38,563 nt of DNA from Clostridiaceae bacterium (GTDB taxonomy: Bacteria; Bacillota; Clostridia; DUPQ01). Of the stretch, positions 23,428 through 31,947 are shown piece by piece; positions within the stretch are counted from its first letter, which is position 1, and every line of letters begins with the position of its first letter. A model generated the notes under the pieces. The model saw nothing but the letters and a program-made list of their open reading frames with translations. It was not told the origin of the DNA and searched no databases. Location: assembly GCA_012838235.1 (NCBI GenBank), contig DUPQ01000070.1, positions 77,454-116,016 on the forward strand. The letters run 5' to 3'. The translations under genes and the position numbers were made by a program.

Positions 23428-24663
23428 ATGAGTAAGGTTAAGATCGGGGTATTCGGTGTTAGAAGAGGTTCCGTTGTTATGAAATACTGCCAAACACAGC
23501 CCGATGCGCAACTGGTGGCAATCTGTGATAAATGGGAACAGGGTCTTACGGACAAGAAAAAGGAGTTGGGTGAGGATATTGCCTACTATACTTCCTTTGA
23601 CGACTTTATTAACCATGACATGGATGCGGTGGTTCTTGCCAACTATGCAAACGAGCATGCACCGTATGCAATGCGTTGTATGGAGAAAGGTTTACATGTT
23701 TTAAGTGAGGTATTGCCTTGTCAGACAATGGCTGAGGCGGTGCAACTTGTGGAAACGACGGAAAAAACCGGTAAAGTCTATGCATATGCGGAGAATTACT
23801 GTTTTATGGCCGCACCTTACGAGATGCGAAAACTGTACCGCTCGGGTAAATTGGGAGAATTCGAATACGGAGAAGGGGAGTATATTCATAATTGCGAATC
23901 CATATGGCCGAGAATAACCCGTGGCGAAAAGCACCATTGGCGTAACAATATGTATGCCACCTTTTACTGTACCCATTCAATAGGTCCTCTTATTCATATA
24001 ACCGGTCTTCGCCCGGTATCTGTAACGGGTTTTGAGTTACCCTTTAATGCAAGAATGGAGAGAATGGGAGCCAAATCCGGCAGCGCAGGTATGGAGATAA
24101 TAACTATGGAGAACGGGGGGATAATAAAGAGTGTCCATGGAGGGTGTTCGAAAAATTCCATCTGGTTCTGTATCTACGGAACACTGGGAAGAGCGGAGAG
24201 TTCCAGAGAAGATGCTCAGTACGGGGCATATAGTCGTATTTTTACCAATCTTGACAGATATGAGGGTGAGTGTTTTGACCGTCCCGATACCTATTGTCCC
24301 GAAGCGGACGAGCCTTCAATTGTTCGAAAGTGGGGACACGGAGGCAGCGATTATCATGTAATGCACAATTTTGTCGACCGAATCTTGGGAAATACCGAAG
24401 CGGACACCATTGATATATATGAGGCGTTGGATATGTTCCTTCCCGGAATGTTTGCCTATCGGTCTGTATTAGCCGGAGGAATACCTATGAGCATTCCAAA
24501 TCTTCGGATAGTTTCAGAAAGGGACAAATGGCGTAATGACACATGGTGTACCGATCCCGCTGTTGCAAAAGATCAGCTTGTACCGTCATATTCCAAGGGT
24601 AATCCCGATATCCCCGATGAAACATATCAGCGTATCTATGAAAAGTGGATAAACGGTGTATAA
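23428..24663 (+). CDS. Gfo/Idh/MocA-family oxidoreductase, tandem copy 2
   Basis: A 411-residue protein that by eye matches copy 1 at about nine of ten residues. The main changes are in the loop at about 245-250 (SVHGGCSKNS against SLHGLGPSKNS, one residue shorter) and around 278-300 (GAYSRIF, DRPDTYCPEAD). It keeps SEVLPCQT and the variant GVRRGS. ATG 23428 is preceded by GAGGTG; the upstream ATG 23398 belongs to the leader. The DNA identity with copy 1 is also high and patchy, with long identical blocks, consistent with recent duplication or gene conversion. Confidence 0.85.
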   Translation: MSKVKIGVFGVRRGSVVMKYCQTQPDAQLVAICDKWEQGLTDKKKELGEDIAYYTSFDDFINHDMDAVVLANYANEHAPYAMRCMEKGLHVLSEVLPCQTMAEAVQLVETTEKTGKVYAYAENYCFMAAPYEMRKLYRSGKLGEFEYGEGEYIHNCESIWPRITRGEKHHWRNNMYATFYCTHSIGPLIHITGLRPVSVTGFELPFNARMERMGAKSGSAGMEIITMENGGIIKSVHGGCSKNSIWFCIYGTLGRAESSREDAQYGAYSRIFTNLDRYEGECFDRPDTYCPEADEPSIVRKWGHGGSDYHVMHNFVDRILGNTEADTIDIYEALDMFLPGMFAYRSVLAGGIPMSIPNLRIVSERDKWRNDTWCTDPAVAKDQLVPSYSKGNPDIPDETYQRIYEKWINGV

Positions 24664-24696
24664 TGCAGTCATTATGGAGAATATAAAGAGGTGTAT

Positions 24697-25932
24697 ATGA
24701 GCAAGGTGAAAATCGGAGTTTTCGGTGTGAGAAGAGGTTCGGTTGTTATAAAGTACTGCAGGACACAGTCCGATGCGCAACTGGTAGCGGTCTGTGACAG
24801 TTGGGAACAAGGTCTTACGGATATGAAAAAGGAGTTGGGTGAGGATATTGCCTACTATACCTCCTTTGACGACTTTATAAACCATGACATGGATGCTGTA
24901 TTTCTTGCCAACTATGCAACGGAACATGCACCGTATGCAATACGTGCTTTTGAAAAGGGTCTGCATGTATTGAGTGAAGTGTTGCCCTGTCAGACAATGA
25001 AAGAGGCTGTTGAACTGATAGAAGCCATAGAAAAAAGCGGGAAGATATATGCATATGCGGAGAACTGCTGTTTTATGGCTGCACCTTACGAGATGCGGAA
25101 ACTTTATCGTTCGGGTCAATTGGGAGAATTGGAATACGGAGAAGGTGAGTATTTGCACAATTGCGAATCCATATGGCCGAGAATTACCCGAGGAGATAAA
25201 AACCATTGGCGTAATAACATGTATGCTCACTTTTATTGCACTCACTCATTCGGTCCGTTTATTCATATAACCGGTCTTCGCCCGATATCGGTAACGGGTT
25301 TTGAGTTACCTTTTAATGCAAGAATGGAAAGGATGGGTGCCAAATCAGGCAGCGCCGGTTTGGCAATTATAACTATGGAGAACGGAGCAATCATTAAAAA
25401 CATTAACGGTGTCGGATGTTCCAAAAATTCTCTTTGGTTCAGTATATACGGAACACTGGGCAGAGCGGAAAGTGCCAGAGAGGATAGTCAGTATGGTATG
25501 TATAGCCGTATTTTCACCAATCTTGACAGATATGAGGGAGAGTGTTTCGACAGGCCGAATACTTATTGTCCCGGAGCGGATCAACCTTCACCGGCTCAAA
25601 AATGGGGACACGGAGGCGGCGATTACTATATCATGCACAACTTTGTTGACCGTATTTCGGGAAATACGGATGCGGAGACTATTGATATATATGAAGCGTT
25701 GGATATGTTCCTTCCCGGTATGTTTGCTTATCGATCGGTGTTGGCAGGAGGAATACCTGTGAATATTCCAAATCTTCGGATACCTTCCGAGAGAGACAGA
25801 TGGCGTAATGATACATGGTGTACCGATCCCGCCGTTGCAAAAGACCGGCTTGTGCCGTCATATTCCAAGGGAAATCCTCATATCCCCGATGAAACATATC
25901 AGCGTGTTTATGAAAAATGGTTAAAAGGGTAA
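24697..25932 (+). CDS. Gfo/Idh/MocA-family oxidoreductase, tandem copy 3
   Basis: A 411-residue protein, the most diverged of the three. Changes include AVCDSWEQGLTDMKKE, EHAPYAIRAFEKGLH, MKEAVELIEAIEKSGKIYAYAENCCF as scattered substitutions, HFYCTHSFGPFIH, and IKNINGVGCSKNS. The motif SEVLPCQT and all NCESIWP/HHWRNN-type segments are kept (here NHWRNN). It starts 33 bp after copy 2 with GAGGTG before ATG 24697; the upstream GTG at 24691 was rejected by alignment. A short AAAAG/CTTTT stem with seven T's overlaps its end and may terminate the operon. The retained reading frames and conserved motifs suggest selection for three proteins of related but not identical specificity. Confidence 0.85.
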   Translation: MSKVKIGVFGVRRGSVVIKYCRTQSDAQLVAVCDSWEQGLTDMKKELGEDIAYYTSFDDFINHDMDAVFLANYATEHAPYAIRAFEKGLHVLSEVLPCQTMKEAVELIEAIEKSGKIYAYAENCCFMAAPYEMRKLYRSGQLGELEYGEGEYLHNCESIWPRITRGDKNHWRNNMYAHFYCTHSFGPFIHITGLRPISVTGFELPFNARMERMGAKSGSAGLAIITMENGAIIKNINGVGCSKNSLWFSIYGTLGRAESAREDSQYGMYSRIFTNLDRYEGECFDRPNTYCPGADQPSPAQKWGHGGGDYYIMHNFVDRISGNTDAETIDIYEALDMFLPGMFAYRSVLAGGIPVNIPNLRIPSERDRWRNDTWCTDPAVAKDRLVPSYSKGNPHIPDETYQRVYEKWLKG

Positions 25933-25951
25933 CTTTTTTTGCTGTAAAGAG

Positions 25952-25980
25952 TTGTATTTTTATGCACTTTGTATGATAAT
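25952..25980 (+). promoter_or_regulatory. Promoter of the GGDEF-EAL gene
   Basis: TTGTAT (25952-25957), 17 bases, GATAAT (25975-25980). A leader of about 175 bases follows to ATG 26163. It has short hairpins such as TACAG/CTGTA near 26017, but I found no match to a cyclic-di-GMP riboswitch. Confidence 0.4.
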
Positions 25981-26162
25981 ATTACCAGTTCCTAAAAAAA
26001 CCTTGTTGTAACTTCTACAGTGTTGTGGTGCTGTAAAGGTCCGGGGTAGGCAGATTATTGAGTATATATTGCCATGATTGCGTCAGAGAACTGCAGTGTG
26101 CAAAAGATTATTATGTCTTTTAATTGCAGGTAACTTGTTTAAAGGAAACAACGGGTAACAAC

Positions 26163-28964
26163 ATGAATGCTGAATCGAGATTCCGGAAAAAGAAAGAGAT
26201 GCTAAAAAGAGGGTTAGGTAAAATAAAAAGCACCGGGAACCTTGTCTTTACGGTGTTACTTCTTGTAGTAATCTTATTCGGGCTTATGTTCTTTTATTTT
26301 GAATTTGAGACTATAACAGGTGAGTATGAGGTCAAACTGGAGACTATGGCTTATGCGCTTTCCTCAGGTATACCTAAGGAGGTTCTTGACAGGTATAACG
26401 GGGACGGTTCTTATGCGGACGACAAGTTATACAGGGAAGTGACCGAAAACATCAAAACATATGTAGCAAAAAACGAGGATATTGTAGGTGTTTCACTTTT
26501 TGTCATACGGGAGGGACAATTAATTCCTTTTATACAAACAGGTGATATAAATAATCATGTATCGAAAAATTGCATACATGAAGTTATTAAATCTGCCCTT
26601 GATAATAATACAAAAGTTTCCTATGTGCCCGATTTTTCCGATATCCCCGAAAAAAGTGCATGTATTGCGGTGCCGGTTGCGGGTGGCGGTTCCGGGGGTT
26701 TTCTTGCGTTGGAAACATCTACAGCTGTACTCTATGAGCAGATTAAGAGTCAGCACCTTATATCGGTATCCATGTTTGTTCTGATTGTCATCCTTTACAT
26801 TATTGTGGGAATTACTTTTATGAGGAGCGGTTCTCTTCGTGAGGATAAGAAAAGAATATCGGAATCGGTAAATGATTTAAAAGAAAAAGAAATGCTTTTC
26901 AGAAGTGTTTTTGAACAGGCTGCTCCGGGGATATCCATTAACAGCGTAGATGAGGAACTTGATACCGTTCCCGATTCGGTAAATGTCAACGACTCATTTA
27001 AAAGAATCACCGGATATACGCTGGAGCAACTGAAGAAGATCAGTTGGACGGAAATGACTCACAGTGATTTTGTAGATGAAGAACGAAAAATGATGCAGGA
27101 CTTTTTGCAGGGGAATATAGACGGATATCAGATGGAAAAGAAAATAGTAAGAGCGGACGGAACGGAAAGCTGGATTAATATAGCCGTATCGGCACTGTAT
27201 CCGGATAATCAGCAAGATCATAAATATCTATGTATATTGGAAGATATCGGCAATCGGAAAAAGATGGAATCTTCACTGGCGGAGAGTGAAAAGGATAAGG
27301 CTATTTTAATATCCAATGTGCCGGGTATGTTATTCAGAATCGGATGCGAGAAGAATTGGACTCTGCAATTTGTATCTTCCGGCTGCCTGGAACTTACGGG
27401 TTACCCTGCAGACAGATTTATGGGAAAGGAAGGCATTATTTTCGGTCAGTTGATAATACCGGAATATTCCGAATATGTGTATAAAAAGGTGCAACAGGCC
27501 GTTGCGGACAGAGCAAGATTCAGTATTGAATATGAGATAAGTACCGCATCCGGAGAGAGAAAATGGATATCCAATCAGGGGCAGATTGTATGCGGTACGG
27601 ACGGTAAGCCGTTATATGTAGAAGGGCTGGCTATTGATATTGATGAAAGTAAGAAGCGGGAACTGGAACTGAGATATATAAACGAACACCACCCGTTGAC
27701 CGACTTATACAGCAGAAGTTATTTCAGCTTTTTACTTAACAAGGAACTGGAAGAAGGTATTGTGGATAAAAAAGCCGCAATATTCATAAATATCCGCAAC
27801 TTCAGTCTTCTCAATGCTACATACGGTTATGCGGCTGCGGAAGAGATAATTAAAGAACTTGCGGAGCAGTTAAGGCTGTTATGTACCGATAACTGTAGAA
27901 TTTTCCATATATCCATAGACAGGTTTGTATTGTATGTAAAAGGATATGAAGGAAAACAGGAACTTGTAAGAATGTGCAACAAGATTACCGCCATGTTGTA
28001 CGGGCGATTTGCAACCAGGTTGGTCGGAGCAAGTATCGGAGTATATGAATTCGAATCACACATGGCGGATGGAGAGATAGTTATAAGGAATGCATCAATT
28101 GCCGCGGAACATACCGACAGAACCAAAGTTTTCTCCTTTATGTTTTTCAATGCCGATATGGAAAAGAAAATAATGAGGAGTAATATCATTGAAGAGGAAC
28201 TGGCGGAAGTATCATCCGGAACCGAAAAGGAAAAATTATATGCGGTATTTCAACCTATTGTCAGATTGTCGGATGACAGCATAGCCGGGTTTGAAGCCCT
28301 TGCAAGATTTAATTCTGATATACTGGGCAATGTGCCTCCCAATGAATTCATTCCGATAGCAGAAGAAAAACAGTATATTTTCGGTTTGAGCAGAAGTATA
28401 ATCAGACAGTCACTGGAGTTTGTTAATGAACTGAGTAAAAAAGGAGCGGATGATGTGTTTGTATCGGTAAATATTTCGGTCATACAGCTGCTCCACGAGG
28501 ATTTTGTAGCCGATATAGTTAATCTTGTCCGGGAATATTCGGTAAATCCCGATAAACTTGTACTGGAGATTACCGAAACAAAAGTTGCCAGGAATTATGC
28601 TAAAATAAATGAAAAACTCTCTTTGCTTCAGAATGAGGGCTTTAAAATTGCTATGGATGATTTCGGTACAGGTTACTCTTCTTTGGCAAGAGAAAGCGAA
28701 ATGAATGTCAATTATGTAAAAATTGATAAGTACTTTATGGATAAACTTCTTGTGTATGACGAAAATCAGGCGGTTACATCGGATATTATTTCCATGTCGC
28801 ACAAGTTGGGATATTACATTGTAGCGGAAGGGGTGGAATACACCGAGCAGAAAGAATATCTTAAGAAATACTACTGCGACTATATGCAGGGATACCTGTT
28901 CTCCCGACCGATCTCCGCAAAAGATGCATTGTTATTGGTAAAAAAACACCGTGCTCGGGCATAA
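26163..28964 (+). CDS. Membrane PAS-PAS-(degenerate GGDEF)-EAL cyclic-di-GMP phosphodiesterase
   Basis: A 933-residue protein. It has a membrane helix at about residues 27-46, an extracytoplasmic sensor of about 150 residues, and a second helix at about 199-221. Two PAS domains follow (about 245-370 and 375-500), then a GGDEF-fold domain (about 510-680) and an EAL domain (about 690-930). The GGDEF signature is reduced to SIDRF, so cyclase activity is unlikely. The EAL domain looks active: FEALARF, VNISVIQLL, LEITET, AMDDFGTGYSSL, VKIDK and AEGVE. It should hydrolyse cyclic-di-GMP to pGpG in response to an outside signal, affecting motility or adhesion. ATG 26163 is preferred over TTG 26124; its ribosome site is weak. 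Confidence 0.9.
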   Translation: MNAESRFRKKKEMLKRGLGKIKSTGNLVFTVLLLVVILFGLMFFYFEFETITGEYEVKLETMAYALSSGIPKEVLDRYNGDGSYADDKLYREVTENIKTYVAKNEDIVGVSLFVIREGQLIPFIQTGDINNHVSKNCIHEVIKSALDNNTKVSYVPDFSDIPEKSACIAVPVAGGGSGGFLALETSTAVLYEQIKSQHLISVSMFVLIVILYIIVGITFMRSGSLREDKKRISESVNDLKEKEMLFRSVFEQAAPGISINSVDEELDTVPDSVNVNDSFKRITGYTLEQLKKISWTEMTHSDFVDEERKMMQDFLQGNIDGYQMEKKIVRADGTESWINIAVSALYPDNQQDHKYLCILEDIGNRKKMESSLAESEKDKAILISNVPGMLFRIGCEKNWTLQFVSSGCLELTGYPADRFMGKEGIIFGQLIIPEYSEYVYKKVQQAVADRARFSIEYEISTASGERKWISNQGQIVCGTDGKPLYVEGLAIDIDESKKRELELRYINEHHPLTDLYSRSYFSFLLNKELEEGIVDKKAAIFINIRNFSLLNATYGYAAAEEIIKELAEQLRLLCTDNCRIFHISIDRFVLYVKGYEGKQELVRMCNKITAMLYGRFATRLVGASIGVYEFESHMADGEIVIRNASIAAEHTDRTKVFSFMFFNADMEKKIMRSNIIEEELAEVSSGTEKEKLYAVFQPIVRLSDDSIAGFEALARFNSDILGNVPPNEFIPIAEEKQYIFGLSRSIIRQSLEFVNELSKKGADDVFVSVNISVIQLLHEDFVADIVNLVREYSVNPDKLVLEITETKVARNYAKINEKLSLLQNEGFKIAMDDFGTGYSSLARESEMNVNYVKIDKYFMDKLLVYDENQAVTSDIISMSHKLGYYIVAEGVEYTEQKEYLKKYYCDYMQGYLFSRPISAKDALLLVKKHRARA

Positions 28965-28989
28965 CACTTATTCCATGTTATTGCCGTAT

Positions 28990-29595
28990 TTATTTCTTAT
29001 ACTTCAACCTGAAACCTAAAAGCGATTGCAAATCGTTATTTAATGCTTTTGAATGGTCGTGTTTATGCTTCAGCTTAATGACATTGCCGTTACTCAAAGA
29101 TATATTCAGATCTCCTCCGGAAGAGGAACTGTCTTCATCACCTTCTTCGTAAGCCCTGAAAAGCAACTGGCTTATCATGTTATAGGGAATCTCCATATTC
29201 ATGGGGCATTCAGCCAAAATAGCGGGCGGGGACATGGTCTCGTATTTTTTGTGGTAATAAGACCAGAATCTCATCATTTCGGCGCTGCCCTTGAAGAAAC
29301 CTGTTCCGCTTGCTCTTATCTCAGCGGATTTTCTGGCACTCTCGGCTTTTTGAAACTCAGGTGTGATATGCGCAAGAACCAGCCTGTCGTTAAACAGAAC
29401 GACATAGCATGTAATCATATTGAACATGGACAGTTTTTTCTGAGCCGTCAGAACCCTTACGACGCCGTAAGAAGCATGTGTCTGAGGGGTGCTGTAATTG
29501 ACGGTATTCTGAACTTCTCCGGCTACTCTTGTGCCGCAACTCGTACAGAACAGTTGCCCCGGTTCAATCCTGTTGCCACAGTTAGTACAAAACAT
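28990..29595 (-). CDS. Zinc-ribbon hypothetical protein
   Basis: A 201-residue protein that starts with a zinc ribbon, CTNCGNRIEPGQLFCTSCG (residues 3-21, CxxC-x12-CxxC). After a linker comes a domain of about 150 residues with ITCYVVLFNDRLVLAHI and a C-terminal LNISLSNGNVIKLKHKHDH, reminiscent of PH-like folds, that I do not recognise. A double run of acidic and serine residues (EEGDEDSSSSGG) separates the two halves of the domain. It reads left and ends convergently 25 bp from the GGDEF-EAL gene. The ribosome site GGAGG lies before ATG 29595. Function unknown. Confidence 0.7.
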   Translation of the reverse strand: MFCTNCGNRIEPGQLFCTSCGTRVAGEVQNTVNYSTPQTHASYGVVRVLTAQKKLSMFNMITCYVVLFNDRLVLAHITPEFQKAESARKSAEIRASGTGFFKGSAEMMRFWSYYHKKYETMSPPAILAECPMNMEIPYNMISQLLFRAYEEGDEDSSSSGGDLNISLSNGNVIKLKHKHDHSKALNNDLQSLLGFRLKYKK

Positions 29596-29650
29596 ATTAA
29601 TTACCTCCGAAATATATACTGATTATATACATAAGACGGAGGAATTTCAA

Positions 29651-29711
29651 TAAATCATAAATAGTATTTACATTTGCTGTTTGGTGGTTTATAATTAAGT
29701 AAATCATAAAC
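29651..29711 (+). repeat. Direct and inverted repeats before the third ATPase gene
   Basis: TAAATCATAAA occurs at 29651-29661 and 29700-29710. The second copy forms the right half of an imperfect 25-bp palindrome starting GTTTATAATT at 29687 and ending AATCATAAAC at 29711. It lies 26-50 bases before ATG 29737, where an operator would act. Confidence 0.6.
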
Positions 29712-29736
29712 AACTAAATTACAAGGGAGTGCACGG

Positions 29737-31128
29737 ATGTTTATAGGAAGAGAACGGGAACTAAATACGCTTAATAAGCTATATAACTCGGGGAAATTTG
29801 AATTTGCCGTTATTTACGGACGTCGCCGAATAGGCAAGACCGCTCTTATAAGTGAATTTGTAAAGAAAAAAGATACAATTTTCTTTACAGGAGTGGAAAC
29901 AAACGCCAAGCAGAATCTGGATAATTTCTCAGGATGTATTATGGAATATAACACCGGAATGCCGATTGATTGGTCTTTTAATTCCTTTCAATCTGCATTG
30001 GAGTATGTTTTTGAACTGGCAAGAAGCAAACGGATTATTCTTGTCATAGATGAGTACCCCTATGTGGCTCGTTCATCAAAAAGCCTTGCTTCCACGTTAC
30101 AGTATTTGATAGATAAGAATAAAGATAATTCAAAGTTATTCTTAATACTATGCGGTTCTTCCATGTCATATATGGAGGACAATGTTTTGGCATACAAGGC
30201 ACCTCTTTACGGAAGAAGAACTGCTCAGTTAAAAATAGAGCCGTTTGACTTTTTTGAAACCTGTCATTATTTTTCAAACCTGTCAGATATTGATAAAGCT
30301 CTGGCATACGGTGTTATAGGCGGAACTCCGCAATATGTGTTGCAATTTGATGATAATATTTCCATAAAAGAGAACATCCTGAATACTTATCTCAATCCGA
30401 CTTCTTTTATTTTTGAAGAACCGAACAACCTTCTGAAGCAGGAAATGCGTGAGCCTGCAATATACAATGCCGTTATTTCGGCTATAGCCGCCGGTAACTC
30501 AAAAATAAGTGAAATTTCCGGCAAGATCGGTGAGACTACAAGTTTATCTGCTACTTACATCAGAAACCTCATAATTCTGGGTATTGTAAAAAAGGAGTGG
30601 CCTTACGGTGAAAAATCCGGTCGTAAGACCATATACTCAATCGAGGATAATATGTTCCGTTTTTGGTATCGATTTGTGCCGCAAAATATTTCCGTTATCT
30701 CCCGTGGAGCAGCCTCCCTTGCTTATGAACGAATTGAACCCGAGCTTTCATCCTACATGGGGAGTGTATTTGAAGAAATCTGCAAACAGTACCTTTGGAA
30801 ATTACTGATTAACGGCAAATGTGCCGTGAATTTCAGTGACATCGGGCGTTGGTGGGGAACAAATCCCAAGACCAGAGTACAAGAGGAAATAGATATTATG
30901 GGCTCATACAAAGATTCAGCCTTATTCGCCGAATGTAAGTGGACAAATGAAAGAACAGATGTAGGTGTGCTGGAGACACTGATAGAGCGCAGTAACCTAT
31001 TTGACTATGAAAAAAAGCACTTTTATCTGTTTGCGAAAACAGGATTTACAAAAGGCTGTCATGACTATGCCGAAAAGATGGGTAATGTGACTCTTGTCAC
31101 ATATGAAGATATACTGAAAAGTACATAA
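29737..31128 (+). CDS. Archaeal-type ATPase with C-terminal DUF234-like nuclease-fold domain
   Basis: A 463-residue protein beginning MFIGRERELNTLNKLY. It has a Walker A GRRRIGKT (residues 28-35, K34), Walker B IILVIDEYPYV and sensor strand LFLILCGSSMSYM. A winged-helix-like part lies around residues 250-290 (KISEISGKIGETTSLSATYI). The C-terminal domain carries EEIDIMGSYKDSALFAECKW, the D-ExK-like pattern of the DUF234 family. The family is related to the DUF4143 ATPases, and function is unsettled. GGGAG precedes the ATG. The gene has its own repeat-rich upstream region and converges on the SDR gene 24 bp away, with no obvious terminator. It is the third ATPase-nuclease-fold gene in 15 kb. 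Confidence 0.85.
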   Translation: MFIGRERELNTLNKLYNSGKFEFAVIYGRRRIGKTALISEFVKKKDTIFFTGVETNAKQNLDNFSGCIMEYNTGMPIDWSFNSFQSALEYVFELARSKRIILVIDEYPYVARSSKSLASTLQYLIDKNKDNSKLFLILCGSSMSYMEDNVLAYKAPLYGRRTAQLKIEPFDFFETCHYFSNLSDIDKALAYGVIGGTPQYVLQFDDNISIKENILNTYLNPTSFIFEEPNNLLKQEMREPAIYNAVISAIAAGNSKISEISGKIGETTSLSATYIRNLIILGIVKKEWPYGEKSGRKTIYSIEDNMFRFWYRFVPQNISVISRGAASLAYERIEPELSSYMGSVFEEICKQYLWKLLINGKCAVNFSDIGRWWGTNPKTRVQEEIDIMGSYKDSALFAECKWTNERTDVGVLETLIERSNLFDYEKKHFYLFAKTGFTKGCHDYAEKMGNVTLVTYEDILKST

Positions 31129-31152
31129 TAGAAGTATAAATGCAGTTAAAGA

Positions 31153-31947
31153 TTATTTCGCATACAGCATGTATATTATTGCACTTACTATTCTCTGAGG
31201 CAGTATTTTGGATAACAGGACAAACAGTTTATATACAAATCCGACCGTGTAAATCTGCTTAAGTTTTCTTTTCTTTGCCAGTCTTACTATGAAATCGGCC
31301 ACAACATCCGGAGGCAAACCGTTCATTTCATCCTTTTCCATTACCGCAACGGACTTTTTTATCCTACCGCCATATATTTCATTACCGGTAAGGTCGGTTT
31401 TTCTTGCGGATGTGAAACCCGTCTTTATATCACCCGGCATTATTGCGCATACGGAAATTCCGAAAGGCTTTATCTCATGAGCCAGAGCGGACACAAATGC
31501 GTTTATTGCGGATTTGGATACCGAGTAATATGTCTGAAAGGGGATAGGGATGGCTGCCGCTACCGATGATATGCATATTATCTTTCCGGATTTGTAATTT
31601 CTCATGTACGGAATAACCGCTTTTACGGCATTAACCGTGCCGAAATAGTTTACATCCATCTGTTTTTTTGCATCTTCATCGGAAATAAATTCCACGGCTC
31701 CCGCAACACCGAAACCGGCACTTGTCACAAGCAGACTTATCTTACCGCATTGCTTTATCACCTGTGCCATTGCATTGTTTACCGATAAGGCCGAAGAGAC
31801 ATCACAGGTCACATGTCTTATCCGGTCATGAACAAAATTCCTTCTGCTGAGGTTGTATACCGTATACCCTTTATTTACCAATTTTAATGCTGTCGCAAGA
31901 CCGATACCGCTGCTTGCACCGGTTATTACGGCTACCTTTGTTTCCAT
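31153..31947 (-). CDS. Short-chain dehydrogenase/reductase, possibly a 3-keto-sphingoid-base reductase
   Basis: A 264-residue SDR. The cofactor motif is TGASSGIG (residues 9-16). The catalytic serine is around S128 in CISSVA, and the Y141-x3-K145 pair lies in YYSVSKSA. The C-terminus is hydrophobic and basic (YKLFVLLSKILPQR, then IVSAIIYMLYAK), which could attach it to the membrane, as in 3-ketodihydrosphingosine reductases. Its ATG overlaps the stop of the upstream alpha-oxoamine synthase by one base (TAATG), so the two are translationally coupled. The coupling suggests it reduces the ketone that the synthase makes. Without a phylogeny it could be any classical SDR. Confidence 0.85.
   Translation of the reverse strand: METKVAVITGASSGIGLATALKLVNKGYTVYNLSRRNFVHDRIRHVTCDVSSALSVNNAMAQVIKQCGKISLLVTSAGFGVAGAVEFISDEDAKKQMDVNYFGTVNAVKAVIPYMRNYKSGKIICISSVAAAIPIPFQTYYSVSKSAINAFVSALAHEIKPFGISVCAIMPGDIKTGFTSARKTDLTGNEIYGGRIKKSVAVMEKDEMNGLPPDVVADFIVRLAKKRKLKQIYTVGFVYKLFVLLSKILPQRIVSAIIYMLYAK

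Noticed and set aside
24586-25245. 219-codon open frame on the minus strand
   Set aside because: It is antisense to copies 2 and 3 of the oxidoreductase array; equivalent minus frames recur in each copy because the genes are duplicates.
25985-26162. Cyclic-di-GMP riboswitch in the leader of the GGDEF-EAL gene
   Set aside because: The hairpins present do not match the conserved GEMM-I or GEMM-II core sequences that I can recall.
29053-29622. 189-codon open frame on the plus strand
   Set aside because: It is antisense to the zinc-ribbon protein, whose CxxC motifs and ribosome site are convincing; the plus frame has neither motif nor ribosome site.
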